This document shows positions 34,733 to 44,714 of a stretch of DNA of 64,000 nt, one piece after another. Origin of the DNA: Telopea speciosissima (taxonomy: Eukaryota > Streptophyta > Magnoliopsida > Proteales > Proteaceae); assembly GCF_018873765.1 (NCBI RefSeq), contig NC_057919.1, positions 64,288,984 through 64,352,983 of the forward strand. The letters run 5' to 3'. The notes beneath the pieces are model-generated. The model was given only the letters and a program-made list of their open reading frames with translations, made no database searches and was not told the origin of the DNA. The position numbers were made by a program, and so were the translations under genes. Position 1 is the stretch's first letter, and the number at the start of each line of letters is the position of its first letter.

Positions 34733-35070
34733 TTTGTTTAAAGGGGAAGGTGGGGTGGGATTGTTGGGAAAATGGGACCCACATGTTGGTGGAGTTTTGT
34801 TGGGGTGAAAATGTTGAGGTAAAGTTGTTTCTCTCATGAATAGTAACCAAAGTCCCACCTATTTTGTGAGACTTTGGATAGCAAAAGGGTGGGATTTTGA
34901 AGTATCACATTAGCAGACAAAACAATTAATGATGTCCCCTGAGCTTTTGTAAGTTCACCACCCAAATTGACCAAACAAAGTTGGGGTGGGATTTTGAAGT
35001 GCCACATCAGCATTTTCCCACCCCAATTCTTCCATCCCACCTAAGTCCCCTCTAAACAAACGGGGCCTTA
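34733..35070. mobile_element. hAT/PIF-style MITE, 338 bp
   Basis: The ends ttacgccccatttgtttaaa and the reverse complement of the right end (taaggccccgtttgtttaga) form terminal inverted repeats of about 33 bp with few mismatches, continuing into ggtgggg/ccccacc-type text. There is also an internal repeat of gtgggattttgaagt (near 34887 and 34987). No coding capacity. The GGCCCCGTTTGTTT end is common among plant MITEs. Confidence 0.75.
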
Positions 35071-35333
35071 TGGAAATTTCACTTGGGAATGTACATAATT
35101 AACGGACAATATCATGATTGCGAGAATGCGTTCATGAAAAAAGAGGAAAGATATGTTCATATTGGTTCTCAATTCAAATACCACTCATAGGATCAAGCGC
35201 TTACCAGTATATTATTTTGTTCACAAATTGACACATATTAATACTTGGTCTAAAATTGCTTCACGTGAAATTTATTCATGTCCTTGAGAATCAAGTGTTT
35301 GTTATCATAAAAAATGGGAAGATTGTTGGGAAA

Positions 35334-36699
35334 CTAGAATCCCACTCTCCTAAGCAAACATTGGGTTGATTTTAATGATAACAAACAAATGAAAGTATTT
35401 AACATACTTCTTAGATCATGTATTGTAGCTTCAGGTCAAGTGACAAGAATCTTTTGAAGGATGAACAATAAAATGATGAAAAAACATCTCAATGAAATCT
35501 AAGGGATATCATACATAAAGATCAAGAAATTATGAAGATTGAAGATTGAAGAACATCAATTGAAGAAACCAAGTATAAAGCTCCATCAACAAATGGAAGA
35601 AGACATTGTACTTAACCTAGGATAGATTACCTTGCATATTATAATTGGCATATTATTTCACATCCATAGTCTAGAGAGACCTCAAATGATCCATTAAAAT
35701 TATCCAAACTCAATGGATATTGGCTGGTGAAAAGAGCCAAAGTCAGCTGGTTGAAAACAGGCCAAATTGTTTGACGGTCGATCGGTAAAATAGACATGCA
35801 ACCATCAGAGAATTGGAATGTTGACGGTTGATACCATTAGAGTTGATGGTCAACGGATCATGACGGTCGCCTGATGGTGGACTAGACATCGACCGACAGA
35901 CCCCCAACAGCTCTCTGCACCGCAATGGTCATATCCTAAGTCGTGAAGGTCGATCGTCAAAAGCAAAAATATTGCTATTAGACCTTTTTCTTCACCAACC
36001 TTTTGAGCAACAAAGTGAGACTCTCACCATTATTACTATCAACTACCATCCAAACTAGAGCTTTATTGTTGAGAGATCAAATCAATTCCAAAGTTTAATT
36101 TGTCTTTGAGTTCTAGTATATTCGTCAAATTCACATCAACAAGAACTTATTCTCTTAAGTCTCTACACTCTCTCCAATCTACTACATTAGGAGGAGTGTA
36201 CCAAAAAGCTATAAATGCATTCATCATCATATCATCATTTGCACTCATTACAAGGAGTAGGGTCACACTCATTGTTAGGTAACAATTCAATTCTCCTTTG
36301 AAATTGTTTTTGCTCTTGAGTTGTGTTAACTCTAGATTGAGCATTTAGTTGCAATGATCTTCTTATCCTTAAAAGATTGGATTCTCTTATCCGTAAAAAA
36401 TTGTAAAGGATTTTTTTATCCTTGAAAAAAGATTTGTAAATGTGATATTTCTTCACCTATTGTATTGAAAGAGAAATACTAGTGCAATTCTCTCAAGTGT
36501 TGAGAGGAGTGAATATAAACTTGTAAAGTCGAACCACTATAAATCTGTGTCTCCTCTATTTATGCAAATTGCTTATTCTTTAATTTTGAATTGCTCTAAC
36601 ATAATTCTGCATCATATATTGTAATTCACAAGTAATTAAAAAAGAGGCAAAATCCACTAGTAATAGCTTATTCAGCACCCCCTTCTAGGTTATTTCACA
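35334..36699 (+). repeat. Long Copia-type 3' LTR (about 1.37 kb), solo or truncated
   Basis: The segment begins TGTTGGGAAACT after a polypurine-like tract (aaaaatgggaagat) and carries 'ttttaatgataacaaac' near its start, typical of a class of plant Copia LTRs. It ends near ttatttcaca after 'ttcagcacccccttctagg'. No primer site or gag follows and no target duplication is clear. It lies in the large first intron of the ankyrin gene. Confidence 0.55.
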
Positions 36700-37376
36700 G
36701 GCAATGATGTCTTTTCAAAAGGGGAGGAGAGAATGACACATGTTGGGCACCTTAGCAGCGTGCACAACCTTTTCCCAATTTTTTTAATAATTTTACCCTT
36801 CGTTCCACATTTCAGTCCATTTAGATAGCATTGCACTTTAAAATTAAGTAAAATTACAAACTACCCTAATAGAATAGAATGGTTAAAATTTAATATTGAG
36901 CCTAAGTTTTTATAAATCATCAATTGTATCCATAATTCATTCAAAGAAAGAAATATAATCGTGGTAAAAATATCACCTGGTTCTCGAAAAGTATATTCAT
37001 GCATGATAACCAATTGCTTCCAACTAAGTGTGCCGTCCAATCCTTCAATATATAGCCCCGTCTTTGGTCCACACTTTTGTCGAATTGCTGTTTTAGCAGA
37101 TGCTTGTTTCTTTATCCACTCCACATAGTCTGGGCTAAGAGTCTAAGACTATCTTGAGGTTCAACAATTTTTCCTTCTACATAATCCCATAATCCATTGT
37201 TCTCAAAGAACTGTTTCTTCCCAATTCTCCATGCCATATAGTTTCCTTCTACAAGAATAGGAACGTTCCATAGGGAAAGCATTGATTGCAAATCTGAAAA
37301 AAAAAAAAAAAAGTTACAAGGATACATAACTAATAATGTACAACAAACATTAGTAAAAATATTAAGGAAAATCATC

Positions 37377-37529
37377 TTAAGTGATGTACAAGGTCACAAA
37401 GGCCCCCAATGCACAAGGCTCCCGCGTTTAGCAGAGTCTGGGAAAGGTTAAATGTACATAGCTTTAACCCTGTTTCCAGGACTTGAACCCATGACTTTGT
37501 ACATTTTAAGTGATGTACAAGGTCACAAA
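37377..37529 (-). mobile_element. tRNA-derived SINE (3' part), copy 1
   Basis: On the minus strand the unit reads from a box-B-like GGTTCAAGTCC through 'ggaaacagggttaaagctat', 'cagactctgctaaacgcggg' and 'gccttgtgcattgggggcc'. This is the body of a widespread plant tRNA-derived SINE family. No A box is present. A 24-bp sequence (ttaagtgatgtacaaggtca plus caaa) flanks it on both sides (37377-37400 and 37506-37529). Confidence 0.65.
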
Positions 37530-38191
37530 TGTTAGGGTTTTGGGTTTAAGCATAAGGTTGCGTAAAGCAATACACCTTGCATATCAAGCTTGGAATAAAC
37601 AGGTTGTTGCCTCGAGTTAGGCCTGTAAACGGATCGGATTCAGGTCGGATACGGATCAGATGTAATCGGATTCGGATATTTCCTGGTCGAATACGGATAC
37701 CTCTAAACGAATTCGGATGGATTCGGATGCGGATCGAATTCGGATTTTCGGCCATCCGTTTACACCTCTGCCTTGTGTAACTCGAACCTTCCTCCCCCTA
37801 GTGGATGCAATTCACTCTCAATCCATAGTTTTAGATCATGATTCTCTTTTCCTCATATTCTAGAACCAGTTGAATCTTCAAAAACCCCAAAGATCGTTAT
37901 TTACTTAATTTTTTATAATTAAGTATTCGGATTCGGATTTCTATCGGAGTATTCGGATTTTTTTTCCGAATATCTCTAAACGAATACGGATGCCCCTAAA
38001 CGGATACGGATGCGGATCGCAGTCGGATTTTCGGTTATCCATTTACAGCCCTACCTCGAGCTAGTATTTATAGGAAAGACTAGGGTTTTAGGTTAGATGG
38101 GTTCTATCCAGTGGGGCATACCACAATCTACTTCTTTACTCAAGTAAACTTATATTAGAACATATATTAGGGTTATAGAATATATCCAACA
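37530..38191 (+). mobile_element. Solo Copia LTR with 5-bp target duplication, carrying nested repeats
   Basis: The 662-bp segment begins TGTTAGGG and ends TATCCAACA, flanked on both sides by ACAAA (37525-37529 and 38192-38196). Inside are two related 'cggattcgg'-rich blocks (about 37619-37771 and 37921-38060). Each ends with a gtttacac or tttacagc motif like the ends of hAT MITEs. The LTR is inserted in the second copy of a duplicated SINE. Confidence 0.8.
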
Positions 38192-38325
38192 ACAAAGACC
38201 CCCAATGCACAAGGCTCCCGTGTTTAGCAGAGTCTGGGGAGGGTCAAATGTACACAGCCTTAACCCTGTTTCCAGGACTTGAAACAGAGACTTTGTACAT
38301 CTTAAGTGATGTACAATGTCACATA
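38192..38325 (-). mobile_element. tRNA-derived SINE (3' part), copy 2
   Basis: It matches copy 1 (37401-37505) in order and orientation, including the flank cttaagtgatgtacaa at its right. Without the solo LTR, copies 1 and 2 would be adjacent with the 24-bp flank between them, so the SINE plus flank was duplicated in tandem before the LTR arrived. Confidence 0.65.
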
Positions 38326-38329
38326 ACTA

Positions 38330-39378
38330 ATAATGTAGATTAATCATAAGATTTTAACAATATTGGCTTACATGCATGGACCTCATGGTTAGATGATCCT
38401 TGGTACATAAATTTACAAAGATACATGCCCAAACTATGAAAAGAAATATAAGAAAAATGATACATGCTTCAAGATTAAAACCTACAAGTTATTTTTAAAA
38501 TCTACATATGAGACTCTGGTAACAAATATACAATAAAAAATAAAAAATAAAATCACATCCATAATTTTGCTTTTGACAAATTAAGTTACTAAAGGAAATA
38601 AATAGCCAAAGTTCACTTAGATCAATATGACCCATGGATTTACAGTCACATTAAAACAAAAAAACAAAAAAAAAGACTTCAAATATATAATATAGATAAA
38701 TTGATAAATAGATATAGAAAAAATTTTGGTAGATGAAACCCACAGAAAAAGAGTGGGCAAGGTACCTTATTGATCGGCGATGTATCAAATCAAATGAAGC
38801 AAAAATCTTATTAATAGGTAGACCCAGAGGACTCCTTATTTATCAAGTTTCAAGTTTCAACCCAATCGAAGTTGGCCACCAAGAAAAACTAAACATAGAG
38901 AAATTAACAAGGGAGTACATTGTTGTCTTGATCCTTGGCACCTTGTAGGAGTGCATTTCAACAGATTTGGGGAACGCATCTGGTATGATGCAAGCTCTGA
39001 TAGAATGGTGGGTCCAGTCCATTCTGGTGGATGGAAGATGGAGCCATGGGCCTCCCACTTCTTCAGATCTTAGATTGATTTGGGGGTAACTTGATAGAAT
39101 CATTAGGTGGCGGGTGCAGTCCATTTTTTTTTTTTTTAATTTTATAATAAATTGATATTACTTTTATAAAAATAAAAAATAAAAAGGGTGCACAATGATA
39201 AAAGGGTAAGATTGGGCATTCACCCCTACCCCTACCCATATTTAGTTATTTTAACTAGTTGATAAAAGTTGAAGTGCTACTGTTTATATGAATGGTATTT
39301 AAAAAAAATTATACGTGGGCTGTTGGTGGAGGTTAATTACACAAGCAGCTCCTCTCTTTATCTCTTTCCTCCTAGCAT
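38330..39378. other. Intergenic DNA without recognisable gene
   Basis: AT-rich sequence with A-runs. A local repeat of 'gggtccagtccatt' and 'gggtgcagtccatt' occurs at about 39010 and 39111. No coding signal is seen. Confidence 0.4.
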
Positions 39379-39487
39379 TCTCTATGCTGCACGCATCTTG
39401 GCGCATGTCTAGGGATGTGTGAGGCACGTGCAGCCCAACAGCTGGATGCTCCCTGGGCGTGCTGGGCTCCCTAGAGACGAGCTCAAT
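39379..39487. repeat. Single arm of a foldback element
   Basis: It matches the right arm of the hairpin at 13645-13810 (tagggatgtgtg, cagcccaacagct, gagacgagct and aattc in order). The complementary arm is missing. Confidence 0.6.
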
Positions 39488-39961
39488 TCATTCTATCATC
39501 CTACAATTCTACCCCTTATTGATGAACCGTAACTCATCCCCGGTTGGTGGGTTCTATATACCACTAGCTCAAAGAACCCTCTCCCTAACAGAATATTAAT
39601 TATAAATTAAAAACATAGCAAGAACTCAAAAGCAAACCTGAAGGGCTAGGAAAGAATGGCCCTATTTCCTACCATAGATATACCATTGAAAGACCAAACG
39701 CAAATGCAAATTTTGATTTTCAAATATATTTGCTCAAGTAAAGAAGACCAAGAGTTTAGTACCCAAAAAAATAAAAAATAATAATAATAAGGCCAGGAGG
39801 AGGATTCAACTTACCTTTCAGCTGACGATTTTTTTTTTTTCTCAAACAGGTTTCAGTAGAAAAGGCTTTTGGTTAGCCAACTCTGGAACTATCACTCGAT
39901 GTCCCAACAATGGTGGCTATGTATATATAAACTTAGTTCTCATTGTTTTGGTGTTGCTTTA

Positions 39962-40458
39962 GAAAAGTAATTGTTTGCCCCCACAATGAGAAAAGACCAA
40001 AATACCACAATGCATTAATCCATTTGATAACTTTATTGAGGTTATGTTTTGTCATTTCCATAGGTTTGTTCTCATATTGTTGTGGTTTGTACTTAAAGAG
40101 GGAACTAAATCAATCCTTTTGATGCACTCAAGGCTTCTATTCCTTGATTGAAACTGTAAAAGATACAAAGAAAGTTGCATAAGGGTTTGTGAATCCTTTC
40201 TTTTGTTTTATAAAGTAATTGTTTGCCCCACAATGAGAAAAGACCAAAATCCTGGAATGCATCGATCATTTGATAACTTTAATGAGGTTATGTTTCGTCA
40301 TTTCCATTTATAGGCTTGTTCCCATATTACTCTCAATTGTACTTAAAGAGGGGCTAAATCAATCCTTTTGATGCACTCAAGGCTTCTGGTTCCTTGATTG
40401 AAACTGTAAAAGATAAAAAGAAAGGTGAATAAGGTTTGTGAATCCTTCTTTTGTTTTA
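39962..40458 (+). repeat. Tandem duplication of about 248 bp
   Basis: The second copy starts at about 40210. Shared blocks in order are aaagtaattgtttgcccc, caatgagaaaagaccaaaat, gaggttatgttt, aatccttttgatgcactcaa, ccttgattgaaactgtaaaa and tttgtgaatcctttc. The copies are roughly 10 percent diverged with small indels, so it is older than the cyclin-intron duplication. Confidence 0.8.
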
Positions 40459-40479
40459 GGGAAAATTATTTGTACACCC

Positions 40480-40860
40480 CATGTACTATTGTCCGATTGC
40501 TTAATACATCAACAGTTAGTTATCCTCGGACTCCTTGTGTAGAGAGGTTAAGGTTAATTAGATCAAATCCTAGAAATTTGACTGTTGTCAATGCGCAAAC
40601 ATTCAAAGCCGAACCATTGTCCACCAAGACTTATGAGACTTGAATTCTGTTACAATCAACTGTCATGTATAATGCCTTGGCATGATCCATCCCTTCTATA
40701 GGTAATTCTGTTTCCAAGAACATGATAAAATTCACTGCGTAGACTTCTCCTATTATGTGTACCATTTGCATAGGGACTATTTCTACGGGAATATAGAGTC
40801 TAATCAGGGGTTTCAAGAGTATGTCTCGGTTCTGCACTATCATATATGTATTGCCACTAT
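40480..40860 (-). pseudogene. Gypsy aspartic-protease fragment
   Basis: The minus-strand reading from about 40843 gives a stretch with MDHAKALYMTVDCNRIQVS, then a stop, then LVDNGSALNVCALTTVKFLG near 40560-40620. The DNGSALN box and spacing fit the protease of Ty3/Gypsy elements of the type that has DNGS instead of DTGA. No RT or gag flanks it. It is a fragment. Confidence 0.65.
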
Positions 40861-41301
40861 AAACCTATTTGATATAATTGTACTGACCATACTGCTGTTC
40901 TTCAGCTCTATTCACATCACTATGTGATTGTGTTACTCAATTGATTGTGTTGACAACAATGACAATCTTAGTCCAATGATAGCACCGATAACAATATCAA
41001 TTAGGTATAGTACCGATAAAAGTGGCCTAACCAATCTGATATTGATAATTGGGACCATGATTGAACAAAGACTTCAAATTTTTTTTTTTTGGGAAAGGAA
41101 AGCTTCATATTAAATAATAAAATAACATGGAGGGAAAGAGAAGAAAAAAAAACAAAGAAAACAAAAGGCCAAAAACAACAAGCCCTCACAAAACAAAAGA
41201 AGATCCCTTAATTACATTTTAGACATATCTACATCCCCTGAGATCCCTAATTATATAGGCTTGGATCTTAGAGGGCAAACACTCAAAAGAGAATTCCTCC
41301 C

Positions 41302-42020
41302 AATCTTACTTGCCTTTGTGTTTCAATCCTTGAAGCTCATGCATCTGATAAACCCTCTATGGCTTGGGTCTGGTCTGATCTGTTTTTATTGTAACTTGTT
41401 ATTTCATTTGGAATATAAGGAACAAAGTGATTTTAGGTCATACCTTGGCTGATCCTATGTTGGTCATTCGGGACGTGTTAAAATGGCTATCTGACATGAA
41501 TATTCACCCCCCATCTAGAGGTTCATCTGAATTGGTTCATACACAAGACACACTCATCTTTCTTTGCAAAAATTATATGCTAACGTAAAAATGAATTTCT
41601 CTAGTTTAATTGGCGTAGGCATATATGAACCAGACCTTAAAACAACCAGTTGGACTTTTTACATTTTGAAAGATGGACAGGATGTGCTGACAGATGTAGG
41701 TGAAGTTCTTACTCATGATGTTTGGGAAGCAGAACTTTTTGGGCTCCTTAAAAGATGGAAATGCGCTCAAGAAGCAAAAATTCCAATCAATCAAGTGTGG
41801 TTTTGCAATAGAGATCTTTGTGAATATTTTACCTCTACAAACTACATTAAAATTCCATGGAACCTTCTCGGACCTTTCTTAGAGTTAGCGGAAGTTACTT
41901 CCAACTTCACTAGTATCCCTTGCACCTTGTTTGATTATCAGCACTATATCGAACCTAACCTTATATAATGTTGTTCAGTTTCTTTAATAATATTTCTTTT
42001 TCCCATCAAAAAACAAAAAA
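41302..42020 (+). mobile_element. Short poly(A)-tailed LINE-type insertion with target duplication
   Basis: The 17-bp sequence aaaagagaattcctccc occurs at 41285-41301 and again at 42021-42037, right after an A-rich tail (about 42007-42024). This marks a target-primed insertion into the older minus-strand LINE. Inside is an open frame of 134 codons (41564-41968) with an acidic, tryptophan-containing pattern (DVWEAELFGLLKRW) like the RNase H domain at the end of plant LINE ORF2. It is 5'-truncated and carries no RT. Confidence 0.7.
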
Positions 42021-43543
42021 AAAAGAGAATTCCTCCCTGCCAATAGATGACTCAACTTGGAAAGATGGTCAGCCACTTGATTAGACTCCCTATATATATG
42101 CTTGAGAGTGACACTTCTGAACCTACCAAGTTACTTCTTGATATAATCAACGATCCACCAACACTGCCAAGGGGCTGACTTAGAGCCTTTGATTAAGTCA
42201 ATAGCACTTCTAGAGTCAGACTGTATATTTACATATTCAAAACCTCTCTAAAGCAGCTCTTCCAGACCAATCATTATAGCTTCCAATTCATGGTTAATGA
42301 CAGAGATAGGGGGGACAGCAACTGAGATAGCAAAAATAACTCGGCTACCACTGTCCCTAGCAACACAGCCAAGACCAGCGAGGTTTTCACTAAAGGATCC
42401 ATTCCAATTTAAAGATATCCATTGACCTATAGGAGGTTCCCAACAACACCATTGAACTAAGGGATGCTTGAAAAGGCCAATAATATTCCAAGTCCTGCAA
42501 ATATCTCTGTATTTTAGGCTGTCTTGAATATCAAACTGAATACCCTACAACCTTAATATCATTTTGAATGATGTTAACAATATGTTGAGATGATGAATGC
42601 TTACCTCCATGGAGCCTTTGGTTCCTTTCACGCCATAAATGGTAGATAGTACCACAAAAAGAAAGCTTCAAAATAGTACTAGTGGTAGAATTCCCCTTGG
42701 AGTGAAAGATAACCCACTGCACCTCAGCAGTGGTAGTTGATGACGATGAAAATAAGAGTTCTTCAAAATTTCAGTCCAAACCTTGCTTGAAAATTGACAT
42801 TGAAAGAAGAGGTGAATTAGATCTTCGGGGTACCTCTCACATAGAGCGCACAACTGGTTTGTAGTAATACCCCATTCCACCAACTAATTTTTAGTACTCA
42901 ATGTAAGATTTCCATAAGGTGGGCTAGCATAGTTCCTCTTTAATTTTATTAAAACCGGTTTAGTTATGTTGATGGGAGCTGCCTTAATGGTATGACTCCA
43001 GTTACTATATGTGTACCTAAGGTATTGTTTCCTTATTGGGAAGGAAACCTTAGTTTCTATGCAGGGTTGGTCCCTACCCTCACCACTATAAATAGTTGTC
43101 ACTGGTCCATTAAGTGACTAACCTAAGAAAACCTGAAGTTGAGTGGAAGAGGGTAGACTAGACCAACGCAGTCCGTATGCGATAGAGATCGTCAAGAAAT
43201 CGACTTCCACAACCATGGATCCAGATACGCCAATTACACCTCTGTGGTTTACTTGTATGCTTATTGATCTCCATGAATATTCCGCATGATTTATTCTATC
43301 ACTCAATGCTTTGCGAACTGCTAATCACGCGACAAAGTTATGATGAGGAATCTTCAAAGAGAACCTGCAGATGATTTTGTTCCAATCCACTTGATTCTGC
43401 CGAGCTCTGATTGAGTCCCAAGCTGAAAATAAAGAAAACCTTCCTCTAGGATTGGGCTTCCATATGATTGTATCAGCCACTTCATTTCCAAAGGTAGCCA
43501 TGTAAGGGAGATTTGAGGTCACAAATCAATCATATATGGGTGG

Positions 43544-44257
43544 TGTTGCGTGTGAAAACCTCCGGTACTTGGTTCGCCCGTGGATGAACCTGCAAAAACC
43601 AAGCAATGAGCGCAAGAGGGCCGGTGTGGCTCCGGCCTAGGACTCTCCGATGCTCAAGTCAGGTCTTCAACGCGACAGCGTAACTGTGTAGTAAAAAAGC
43701 CAGCTGAGGAATAGTGCTCCATACCTGGGTATTTATAGAGTAAGGAGGAGATGAGACGGTTGGAAGAGTCCTAGTATGGTAGGAGTCCTTCTTTCGGAAG
43801 GTTCTCTCGCGTGGAGCGGAGTGGAGAGTTATTTTCGGGGTCGGACTCTTATTAAGGTAAGAGTCCATGTAGAGTGTGATTTCGTGTTGCGCTGGGATCG
43901 TGGCTCGGTCCTTATCCCACGATTCTCGGGATGTGCTGACGTGGCCTGGAGATCCCCGGTGGGGTGCTATGAGAGCCTCAATGGAGGAGGGCTCGGCCTA
44001 CGAGGTCGGCCCGTGGGGTCGGTAATGGAGGTCGGCCCGGGAGGAGGTCTCGGCCGCGAGTTCGGCTAGGAGTTTATGGCTGACCCGTATAATCTCGGCC
44101 TCAGCCACCAGCCAGCTCGCCCAAACCAGGCTTTGTCAGGTGACTTATCGGAGATGGGGTCGGCCCAATTTCCTGCTCGGCCCAACTCGGTTCTCGGACT
44201 GAAGTCGGGTCGGCCACGTGGCAGCCTCTGATAGGTGGGGTGTTTTATGCCTCATCA
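43544..44257 (-). repeat. 3' LTR of the Tat-lineage element
   Basis: 714 bp. On the minus strand a TATA-like ctctataaat lies at 43731-43740. The adjacent internal purine tract (gagtggggggcctg, 44258-44271 on the minus strand) is the polypurine tract. It retains a 21-bp segment near 44098 that the other LTR lacks. Confidence 0.9.
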
Positions 44258-44513
44258 CAGGCCCCCCCACTCATCAGGTGTCGGCTCGGCGTTGATGAGT
44301 GAAGTTTCCTGGGCATTTGTCTGGAAGATTCTTGCGGTTGGGCCGAGATTATTTATTGCTGCGGATTTGACGTTGCACGATCTGACGGTTGGGTGTCCGT
44401 GCCACGTCAGCAGAGTCATTATGGCGGGCTCGGGAATTCGAAACGTCCTTTGATCTGGGCCGTTGGATCATGCTGAGCTCTGGTCGGCCGTTGGATCAGT
44501 AAAACCCAAGGAT

Positions 44514-44520
44514 TATAAAT
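44514..44520 (+). promoter_or_regulatory. TATA box of the antisense gene
   Basis: The tataaat in gattataaataggcgactc lies outside the LTR, 257 bp inside the element, on the strand opposite to gag-pol. About 200 bp downstream is the first ATG (44715) of the PF04195-like frame. Spacing and context look like a normal plant core promoter. Confidence 0.6.
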
Positions 44521-44714
44521 AGGCGACTCCTAACTATTCATTCTTCACTGCTCTAAGTTATTGACTTCTCGGCAAGTTTGGAACCGTCAACTCGGTAGAT
44601 CTCGTCGTTTGCTTGCTCGTGATCGACTCGGCCGAAGCTTCGTTCGTGATCGACTCGGCCATCGTTTCGTTCCCGCTCAGCTCTTCTTCAACCAGTAAGT
44701 CTTCTCCGCCCAGT

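Larger units (their letters stand above)
25847..37293 (-). pseudogene. Ankyrin-repeat/PGG-domain membrane protein gene with gag-like N-terminus, disrupted
   Basis: The family (ITN1/ACD6-like) has ankyrin repeats and a C-terminal four-helix membrane PGG domain and acts in stress or defence signalling. Minus-strand exons fit well: 37293-36977 (gag-like domain, VPILVEGNYMAWRIG and GLWDYVEG), 33043-32381 (ankyrins, RGRTALHIATSIGNLKMVKAL), about 31336-31190 (EELLLTKDENEITVVLAI), 30727-30662 (weak), 29844-29234 (linker plus QTIFHYAISHRQEQIF) and 26491-25847 (PGG, EGAKWMKETAQQCMVVATLI, then hydrophobic segments). Four lesions are visible: a frame change near 37118, one at a C-run near 33012, an in-frame TAG at 32652-32654 inside the ankyrins, and one near 29685. 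Exon 29844-29234 also holds a low-complexity insertion at about 29430-29580. The introns hold a LINE, LTRs and hairpins. The last exon is clean, so a shortened product is possible. The lesions could in part be sequencing errors. Confidence 0.72.

Noticed and set aside
37401-37505. Possible tRNA gene because of a box-B-like sequence
   Set aside because: No A box, no cloverleaf, and a second copy with the same non-tRNA tail. It is a SINE body.
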